Source: Albidovulum sp.
Lineage (GTDB): Bacteria > Pseudomonadota > Alphaproteobacteria > Rhodobacterales > Rhodobacteraceae
NCBI GenBank assembly: GCA_030837785.1
Contig: JAUQYA010000032.1
Span: 1-20,196, forward strand
Length of the DNA stretch: 20,196 bases
Reading direction: 5' to 3'
Below are positions 15,462 through 20,196 of the stretch, one piece after another. The notes under the pieces are model-generated. The model saw only the letters and a program-made list of their open reading frames with translations. It was not told the origin of the DNA and made no database searches. The translations under genes were made by a program, and so were the position numbers. Position 1 is the stretch's first letter; every line of letters begins with the position of its first letter.

Positions 15462-16718
15462 TCACTTCTGCGGCTCGTACCAGCTCGCCAGCCCCTCCTG
15501 GAGCCGCTTCGCCGCGTCTTCCGGCGTCTCGGTGCCCTTGATCACGTTCGCCGAGGCGTTCCAGGTCTCGTTCTCAAGGTTCGGCGTGCCCCTCGAGAGG
15601 ATCTGGTAGGTGGACCGGATCGTCGAGGCGCACTTGCCCCGCCACGAGACGAATTCCTGCGCGAGGGGATCGGCCATCTCCACCGGTGCGGAGTTGAGCG
15701 AGAAGAAGCCCGGAAGCGCGTTGGCATAGAGGGTGGCGAATTCGCCCGATCCCACCCATTCGAGGAACTGCTTCGCTTCCCCAGGATGTTTCGTGGCCGC
15801 GTTCATGCCGATGGCGATGTCGGTGTGGTCCGAAATGTAGCAGGGATCGCCCGCCGCCGCGACCGGGGGCGGGAAGGCGCCCATCTTGAACTGGGCCTGG
15901 GTGTTGAAGCCCGAGATCTCCCACGACCCGGCCGGATAGATCGCGGCGCGTCCCAGCGTGAAGAGGTTCTGGCTGTCGGGATAGGTCTGCGCCTCGAACC
16001 CGTCGCCGAGGTAGTCCTTCCATCGGGCGAGCTGCCGGTAGGGTTCGACCCATTGCTCGTCGGTCAGCTTCTGGCTGCCCTTGATCAGCGCCAGCCTTCC
16101 TTCCTCGCCCTTCCAGTAGTTGGGTCCGATGTTCTGGTAGCCCATCGTCGCGGCTTCCCACTGGTCGTTGGTGCCCATTGCCATCGGAACATAGGTGCCG
16201 TCGGCCCTGATCTTGTCGAGGACGGCGTAGAATTCGTCCATCGTGGCGGGCGGCGTCAGGCCGAGCGCGTCGAACGCGTCCTTGTTGTAGATGAAGCCGT
16301 GGATCACGCTCGCCATCGGCACGCAGAAGGTGTGGGCGGCGTCATCGGTCTGCCAGGCCGATTTCGCGACGTCGGAGAAACTGGCCATCGCCGCGAGGCC
16401 AGAGATGTCGGCCAGCTTGCCGCCGTCGTAGAGCGAAAGCGAGGCGTCGAAGGGCCGGCAGGTGATCAGGTCGCCCGCGGTGCCGGCGTCGAGCTTGGAA
16501 TTCAGCGCCGCATTGTATTCGGTCGGCGCCGAGGGGGTGAACTGCACCTTGATCCCGGGGTGCGACGCCTCGAAGGCCGGGATGATCTGGTCTTGCCAGA
16601 TCGTCAGGTCGTCGTTGCGCCAGCTTTCGATCGTCAGCGTCACGTCCTCGGCCGCGGCGGCGCCGGCGCCGAGAATCGTGGTGGCCAGAAGGATTGTGCT
16701 CAGTCGCGTCGGTCTCAT
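15462..16718 (-). CDS. Extracellular sugar-binding protein of ABC importer (family 1)
   Basis: This 418-residue periplasmic protein captures the sugar for the importer. A Sec signal peptide is clear: MRPTRLSTILL, a hydrophobic core, then AAAA and likely cleavage after residue 23 before EDV. There is no lipobox. The mature part has features of family 1 carbohydrate-binding proteins: LTIESWRND at its start, IIPAFEASHPGIKVQF, VIHGFIYNKDAFDALGL, and a Trp/Tyr-rich C-terminal lobe (PAGSWEISGF). The specificity cannot be read; its operon suggests an amino sugar such as MurNAc or GlcNAc or a small saccharide. ATG 16718 follows the murQ stop by a single base and has GGGAG upstream; an upstream start at 16814 would put 32 residues before the signal peptide. 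Confidence 0.94.
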   Translation of the reverse strand: MRPTRLSTILLATTILGAGAAAAEDVTLTIESWRNDDLTIWQDQIIPAFEASHPGIKVQFTPSAPTEYNAALNSKLDAGTAGDLITCRPFDASLSLYDGGKLADISGLAAMASFSDVAKSAWQTDDAAHTFCVPMASVIHGFIYNKDAFDALGLTPPATMDEFYAVLDKIRADGTYVPMAMGTNDQWEAATMGYQNIGPNYWKGEEGRLALIKGSQKLTDEQWVEPYRQLARWKDYLGDGFEAQTYPDSQNLFTLGRAAIYPAGSWEISGFNTQAQFKMGAFPPPVAAAGDPCYISDHTDIAIGMNAATKHPGEAKQFLEWVGSGEFATLYANALPGFFSLNSAPVEMADPLAQEFVSWRGKCASTIRSTYQILSRGTPNLENETWNASANVIKGTETPEDAAKRLQEGLASWYEPQK

Positions 16719-16719
16719 G

Positions 16720-17649
16720 TCAAGCTCCCTGGTTGGTCTGGAATTGCCGGCTTTCCGGGCCGGTCGTCTTTGTCTCTGCGAGGGCCGCGCGAAGGTTGCC
16801 GCCGCTCTCTGCAAGCGCCCTTGCGGCGTCGGCGGCGGTCAGGCCGCGGGCCACGAGGACCGCGGGCTTGACCGCGAAGCCGGTCGCCGCCAGCGCCGCC
16901 CCGGCCGTCGCCGCATCGGTGCCGGCGATGGTCTCGACCATCGTGCGGGCGCGGTCCCTCAGTTTCGCGTTGTCGGCCACGACCGACACCATCATCCCGT
17001 CGTGCACCGCGCCGATCCGGATACCCATGAGCGTGGACATGAGGTTCAGCGCCACCTTCTGGGCGGTGCCCGCGCCCATCCGGGTGGATCCCGCGATGAT
17101 CTCGGGCGGGGTCGCAAGACAGACGCAGACGTCGGCCGCGGCGAAGATCGCGGCGCCGGGATTGTTGGCGATGGCGATCACGCTCGCGCCGCGCGCCCTG
17201 GCGGCTTTCGCGACGGCAAGCGCATAGGGCGTGCTGCCCGAGGCGGTCACGGCGATGACCACGTCACCCTGCCGGACCTGTCGCGCATCGGCCGCCGCCG
17301 CGCCGGTGTCGTCCTCGCTTGCCCCCGGCATCTCGGCCGCGCGGGGAAGGCCGCCCGCCATGAGGATGCCGACGCGACCGGGCGGCAGGCCGAAGGTCGC
17401 CCGAAGCTCGAGCGCGTCGGCCATCGCCATCAGCGCCGACGACCCGGCGCCCGCATAGACAAGCGCGCGCCCCGCGGCCACCGCCCGCGCCATCAGCTCG
17501 GCGCCGGCGTCGAGGGCGGGCAGGGCGGGGCGAACGGCGGCAAGAGCTTCCGCCTGCGCCGACAGAAGCCGGTCGAGCACCTCGCCGCCGGGCAGGGCAT
17601 CGAGCCCTTCGGCCAAGGGATGCAGGCGCTCGGTTCCGGCTTCTCGCAT
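16720..17649 (-). CDS. murQ: N-acetylmuramic acid 6-phosphate etherase, divergent MurQ
   Basis: MurQ cleaves the lactyl ether of MurNAc-6-P to GlcNAc-6-P and D-lactate. The 309-residue SIS-fold protein keeps E81 (ADALELRATFG) and E112 (GASEDD), which align by position and context with the catalytic Glu83 and Glu114 of E. coli MurQ, and IAGSTRMGAGTAQK (185-198) near the phosphate site. It departs from the family elsewhere: the usual GAGTSGRLG loop reads GAGSSALMA, and the usual STRLKAGTAQK has Gly192 for Lys. It might therefore act on a related phosphorylated amino sugar. ATG 17649 has GGGGGAGA upstream; the longer frame to 17748 would run through the promoter and operator. First gene of the leftward run, probably repressed through the 18-base element. 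Confidence 0.85.
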   Translation of the reverse strand: MREAGTERLHPLAEGLDALPGGEVLDRLLSAQAEALAAVRPALPALDAGAELMARAVAAGRALVYAGAGSSALMAMADALELRATFGLPPGRVGILMAGGLPRAAEMPGASEDDTGAAAADARQVRQGDVVIAVTASGSTPYALAVAKAARARGASVIAIANNPGAAIFAAADVCVCLATPPEIIAGSTRMGAGTAQKVALNLMSTLMGIRIGAVHDGMMVSVVADNAKLRDRARTMVETIAGTDAATAGAALAATGFAVKPAVLVARGLTAADAARALAESGGNLRAALAETKTTGPESRQFQTNQGA

Positions 17650-17670
17650 CGAATCTCCCCCGTTGCGGTG

Positions 17671-17698
17671 ATGATACCTTTTTAATACCTGTTGTCCA
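17671..17698 (-). promoter_or_regulatory. Predicted murQ-operon promoter
   Basis: On the minus strand TGGACA (plus 17693-17698) is a 5/6 match to -35, followed after 16 bases by TATCAT (plus 17671-17676), a 5/6 match to -10. Transcription would start near 17664, giving a short leader of about 15 bases with GGGGGAGA just before the ATG at 17649. The 18-base repeat element fills most of the spacer and overlaps the -10, as expected for a repressor site. Confidence 0.55.
17673..17690 (-). promoter_or_regulatory. Candidate operator 1 of the amino-sugar regulator
   Basis: Read on the minus strand this is AGGTATTAAAAAGGTATC: two direct AGGTAT units with an 11-base period, about one helical turn. 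It matches operator 2 at 17 of 18 bases in opposite orientation. It lies between the predicted -35 and -10 of the murQ operon. The neighbouring GntR/HutC-type repressor is the likeliest binder; HutC-family half-sites often contain GGTAT or GGTCT, usually as inverted repeats. Confidence 0.6.
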
Positions 17699-17747
17699 CA
17701 AACATCTCGGGAAGGGCTCGGTGCGCCGGGAATGCCGACCCTGAGCA

Positions 17748-17763
17748 TGACGGATCGCCGTCA
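17748..17763. repeat. Short inverted repeat in the divergent regulatory region
   Basis: TGACGG (17748-17753) and CCGTCA (17758-17763) are perfect reverse complements with a 4-base centre (ATCG). It sits between the two AGGTAT-type operators. It may be a binding site for a second regulator or a small hairpin, or chance in GC-rich DNA. Confidence 0.35.
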
Positions 17764-17785
17764 GCGCCTCTTTTCTTCCGGTGAA

Positions 17786-17803
17786 AGGTATTATAAAGGT
17801 ATC
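17786..17803 (+). promoter_or_regulatory. Candidate operator 2 of the amino-sugar regulator
   Basis: AGGTATTATAAAGGTATC on the plus strand, again a direct AGGTAT repeat with 11-base period, one base different from operator 1. Its internal TATTAT (17789-17794) could be a -10, and AAAGG (17795-17799) within it is the best ribosome site for the kinase ATG at 17807. A bound repressor here could block transcription start and cover the translation-start region. Confidence 0.6.
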
Positions 17804-17806
17804 TTC

Positions 17807-18676
17807 ATGACAGCGGCCGGCACAATGCTTCTGGGAATCGACGGCGGCGGCACCTCGTGCCGGGCGGCGGCGGTGGTCGGCGGTCTGCGGCACGAGGTGG
17901 CGCTCGGCCCGGCGAACGTCTCGACCGGATTCGACGCGGCCGTAGCGACGATCGGCGGGGCGCTCCGGTTGCTGGCCGAACGCGCCGGCCTGCCGCCCGA
18001 GGTGCTTTTCCAGGCACCCGCCCATCTCGGCCTCGCCGGGGTCGTGAGCGGTGCCGTGGCCGCGCGCGTCCGCGCCGCGCTGCCGCTGTCCCGCGCCACG
18101 GTGACCGACGACCGGCCAACGACCATCGCTGGTGCGCTCGGGTCGGCCGAGGGCGCCGTGGTGGCGATCGGCACGGGGTCGTTCCTCGGCCGGCAGGCGG
18201 GGGGCAGGATTTGCGGCCTCGGCGGCTGGGGCTTCTTCCTCGGCGACCAGGCCTCGGGCGCCTGGCTCGGGCGGCGCTGCCTGGAAGAGGTGATGCTGGC
18301 CGTCGACGGGCTCGCCGCCGAAACCGGCCTTTGCCGCAGCATCCTTGCCGACCACGGCGGCGACCCGGCCGAGATCGTGCGCTTTTCCGTCACGGCGCGG
18401 CCGGCTGACTACGCGGGGCTCGCCCGCGCGGTTGTCGCCGCCGCCGGGGCCGGCGATCCCCTGGGCGCCCGCCTCATGGCCGAGGGCGCCGACTACATCC
18501 GCCGCGGCCTTGCCGCGCTCGGCTGGCAGCGGGGCGAGACGCTTTGCCTGACCGGCGGGCTGGGGCCCGCCTACGCCGAATGGCTCGGTGAACCCGTGGT
18601 GCCGGCACGGGGCAGCGCGCTCGACGGCGCGCTGTCGCTTGCCGCGCTGGCGGCGGCACGGGGGGAGGAGCCATGA
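17807..18676 (+). CDS. BadF/BadG-type ATPase: N-acetylglucosamine or N-acetylmuramic acid kinase
   Basis: The 289-residue protein is an ASKHA-fold sugar kinase. Phosphate motif 1 is GIDGGGTS (10-17, D12); phosphate motif 2 is IGTGSFLG; GGWGFFLGDQASGAWLG is the family's Gly-rich active-site stretch; LTGGLG is near the adenosine site and PARGSALDGAL near the end. This family includes eukaryotic NagK and the clostridial MurK, which phosphorylates both MurNAc and GlcNAc at O-6. Next to murQ, a MurK-like role is attractive but inferred. ATG 17807 has AAGG seven bases upstream; ATG 17825 (MLLGIDGGG) is a good alternative if the transcript starts inside the operator. An upstream ATG at 17732 is unlikely, since it would translate the operator. 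Its stop overlaps the GntR start as ATGA. Confidence 0.88.
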   Translation: MTAAGTMLLGIDGGGTSCRAAAVVGGLRHEVALGPANVSTGFDAAVATIGGALRLLAERAGLPPEVLFQAPAHLGLAGVVSGAVAARVRAALPLSRATVTDDRPTTIAGALGSAEGAVVAIGTGSFLGRQAGGRICGLGGWGFFLGDQASGAWLGRRCLEEVMLAVDGLAAETGLCRSILADHGGDPAEIVRFSVTARPADYAGLARAVVAAAGAGDPLGARLMAEGADYIRRGLAALGWQRGETLCLTGGLGPAYAEWLGEPVVPARGSALDGALSLAALAAARGEEP

Positions 18677-19431
18677 CCATCGCCGACTTCCTCGATCCCG
18701 AACACTGGCTGAATCCGGCGCACGGGCCGCTCTATGTCCAGCTCCGCAAGCGGATCGAGACCGGCATCGCCTCGGGCTTTCTCGCCCCCGACATGCCGCT
18801 GCCGCCGGAACGCGAGATCGCGGCGCTGACCGACCTGTCGCGCGTGACGGTGCGCAAGGCGATGGCCGACCTCGCCGAAAGGGGGCTGATCCTGCAGCGG
18901 CAGGGGTCGGGCTCGTTCGTCGCCCCGGCGCGGGCGCGGGTGGAACAGTCGCTGTCGCGGCTCACCTCCTTCACCGAGGACATGGCGCGGCGCGGCTACC
19001 GGCCGGGGGTGGACTGGCTGGAGCGCGGACTTTTCCTGCCCGGCCCGGACGAGGTGGCGGTGCTGGGCCTCGCGCCTGGCGCCCAGGTGGCACGGCTGGC
19101 GCGGCTGCGGCGCGCCGACGACCGGCCGATGGCGCTTGAACGCGCCTCGCTGCCGACCGACATCCTGCCCAATCCGCTCGTCGTCACGCAGTCGCTCTAC
19201 GAGGTGCTGGGGCAGGCGGGGCTGAGGCCGGTGCGCGCGGTGCAGAAGATCTCGGCCGTCGCGCTCGGCGCGGCGGAGGCGGGGCTTCTGGGCGTGGCGC
19301 CCGGTGCCGCGGGGCTGAAAATCGAACGGATCTCGTATCTGCCGGACGGCCGCGTGGTGGAATTCACCCGCTCGCTCTATCGCGGCGATGCCTATGACTT
19401 CGTGGCCGAGCTGCGCATTCCGGAGGGCTGA
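18673..19431 (+). CDS. GntR-family regulator, HutC/UTRA type (NagR-like)
   Basis: The 252-residue protein has a winged helix-turn-helix at about 18-85 (LPPEREIAALTDLSRVTVRK, then GLILQRQGSGSFV) and a UTRA effector domain from about 100 to 248, ending in the YRGDAYDFVAEL signature. HutC-type GntR regulators with UTRA domains (NagR, DasR) commonly repress amino-sugar genes and release DNA on binding GlcNAc-6-P or GlcN-6-P. By position it should control both arms of this locus through the two AGGTAT elements. GGAGGAG sits just before ATG 18673, and the gene overlaps the kinase stop by 4 bases. Confidence 0.94.
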   Translation: MTIADFLDPEHWLNPAHGPLYVQLRKRIETGIASGFLAPDMPLPPEREIAALTDLSRVTVRKAMADLAERGLILQRQGSGSFVAPARARVEQSLSRLTSFTEDMARRGYRPGVDWLERGLFLPGPDEVAVLGLAPGAQVARLARLRRADDRPMALERASLPTDILPNPLVVTQSLYEVLGQAGLRPVRAVQKISAVALGAAEAGLLGVAPGAAGLKIERISYLPDGRVVEFTRSLYRGDAYDFVAELRIPEG

Positions 19432-19434
19432 ACG

Positions 19435-20196
19435 ATGTCGAGCGCAAGCCAGATGCTGACGGAAATCCGCGAAATCCCCGAGGCGGTGGCGCGACTTCTC
19501 GACCGGAGCGGCGCGGCGATCGCGACCGCAGCGGCCGAGGCGCGCGCGCTGTCGCCCGCCTTCGTCGTTACCGTCGCGCGCGGCTCTTCCGACCATGCCG
19601 CGACCTACCTGAAATATGCCTGCGAACTGACGCTCGGCCTGCCGGTCGCCTCGATCGGCCCCTCGGTCGCCTCGATCTACCGCGCGCCGCTCAGGCTTGC
19701 GGGCGGGGTCTGCGTCGTCGTCTCGCAGTCCGGCAAGAGCCCCGACATCGTCGAGATGGCGCGTGCCGCAACCGCGGGCGGGGCGCTGACCGTCGCGCTG
19801 ACAAACGATCCGGCCTCGCCGCTGGCCGGGGCGGCCGGGCGGGTGATCGACATCGCCGCGGGGCCGGAACTCAGCGTTGCGGCGACCAAGACCTTCGTGA
19901 CCTCCGCCGTGGCGGCGCTGGCGCTGGTGGCCGAATGGGCAGGGGACGGGCCGCTTCTGGCGGCGATCCGCGCCCTGCCGGGCGCGCTTGACCGGGCGGC
20001 GCGGGCCGACTGGGGGGCGCTGACCGACCGGCTGGCAAAGGCTGAGTCGGTCTTTACCCTCGGCCGTGGCCCGGGATTTGCCATGTCGGGCGAGGCGGCG
20101 CTGAAGCTCAAGGAAACCTGCCGCATCCATGCCGAGACCTATTCCTCGGCCGAGGTGCTGCACGGGCCGGTCAGCATCGTCGGGCAGGGGTTCCCG
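19435..20196 (+). CDS. SIS-domain glucosamine-6-phosphate deaminase/isomerase (NagB-II type), cut by window end
   Basis: 254 residues are present with no stop before the right edge. It resembles the isomerase half of GlmS without the glutaminase domain, as in NagB-II/AgaS-type deaminases that turn GlcN-6-P into fructose-6-P and ammonia. First SIS domain: ARGSSDHAATYLKY (49-62) and VVVSQSGKSPD (94-104), then TNDPASPLA and ELSVAATKTF (145-154). Second SIS domain starts near 200 with LGRGPGFAMSGEAALKLKE (209-227) and AETYSSAEVLHGP (233-245). GGAGGG (19422-19427) lies seven bases ahead of ATG 19435, which is 3 bases after the GntR stop. It is the third gene of the rightward run; nagA may follow outside the window. 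Confidence 0.9.
   Translation, partial: MSSASQMLTEIREIPEAVARLLDRSGAAIATAAAEARALSPAFVVTVARGSSDHAATYLKYACELTLGLPVASIGPSVASIYRAPLRLAGGVCVVVSQSGKSPDIVEMARAATAGGALTVALTNDPASPLAGAAGRVIDIAAGPELSVAATKTFVTSAVAALALVAEWAGDGPLLAAIRALPGALDRAARADWGALTDRLAKAESVFTLGRGPGFAMSGEAALKLKETCRIHAETYSSAEVLHGPVSIVGQGFP

Noticed and set aside
15351..16871. A 506-codon plus-strand frame over the sugar-binding-protein gene
   Set aside because: It is the shadow of a gene with a clear signal peptide and family features.
17650..17748. A longer murQ start at 17748
   Set aside because: It would encode an extension through the predicted promoter and operator. ATG 17649 has a strong ribosome site and the resulting length puts E81/E112 in register with E. 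coli.
17732..17806. An upstream ATG for the kinase at 17732
   Set aside because: It would translate through operator 2, and the extra residues have no counterpart before the family's GIDGGGT motif.
18571..20163. A 530-codon open frame on the minus strand over the GntR and SIS genes
   Set aside because: It is antisense to two well-supported genes with clear motifs and ribosome sites. Its translation is rich in Arg/His/Gly with no recognisable fold, typical of GC-rich shadow frames.
1..20196. tRNA, rRNA, CRISPR arrays, insertion sequences or prophage genes
   Set aside because: No repeat-spacer pattern, transposase motif, terminal inverted repeats of IS type, or tRNA-like cloverleaf was recognised. 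All sizeable regions are covered by ordinary chromosomal genes.

Overview
The window comes from a very GC-rich genome and is packed with genes: 15 complete genes and one cut by the right edge, with no gene-free stretch over about 160 bases. Codon use, short intergenic gaps and the content fit an alphaproteobacterium of the Rhodobacterales (Rhodobacteraceae/Paracoccaceae). Supporting signs are a HemB without the zinc-site cysteines and a small four-helix membrane protein of the kind often labelled 'component of SufBCD complex' in that order, next to mfd. Species cannot be read from this window.

Layout. (1) 53-5869, core genes: a SYLF/YSC84-type lipoprotein and hemB on the minus strand; then, divergent from hemB, the small membrane protein and mfd on the plus strand. 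(2) 5873-9953, an uncharacterised accessory unit: on the minus strand an acyl-CoA ligase, a DsbA/FrnE-like thiol oxidoreductase and a Bcr/CflA-type MFS exporter, each overlapping the next by 4 or 8 bases, with a divergent XRE-cupin regulator. (3) 9964-11586, phosphoglucomutase, 10 bases behind the regulator. (4) 11579-20196, an amino-sugar locus built around one divergent regulatory region (17650-17806). Leftward run murQ, a sugar-binding protein, two permeases, a Gfo/Idh/MocA oxidoreductase and the ABC ATPase. Rightward run a BadF-type amino-sugar kinase, a GntR/HutC-type regulator and a SIS-domain GlcN-6-P deaminase/isomerase cut by the window edge.

How region 4 may work. An ABC importer brings in a free amino sugar (MurNAc, GlcNAc or a small peptidoglycan or chitin saccharide). 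The kinase phosphorylates it. MurQ removes D-lactate from MurNAc-6-P to give GlcNAc-6-P. After deacetylation (NagA, not seen here, perhaps just beyond the edge) the SIS enzyme would make fructose-6-P and ammonia. This would be PTS-independent salvage, unlike the E. coli MurP route. The chemistry of the Gfo/Idh/MocA enzyme is the main unknown.

The most notable non-coding signal is a pair of near-identical 18-base elements, AGGTATTAWAAAGGTATC, facing opposite ways at the two ends of the divergent region. Each is a direct repeat of AGGTAT with an 11-base period. One sits over the predicted murQ promoter and the other over the ribosome binding site of the kinase. They are strong candidates for the operators of the GntR regulator. 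A further inverted repeat lies between them, and two strong hairpins lie between the binding-protein and permease genes.
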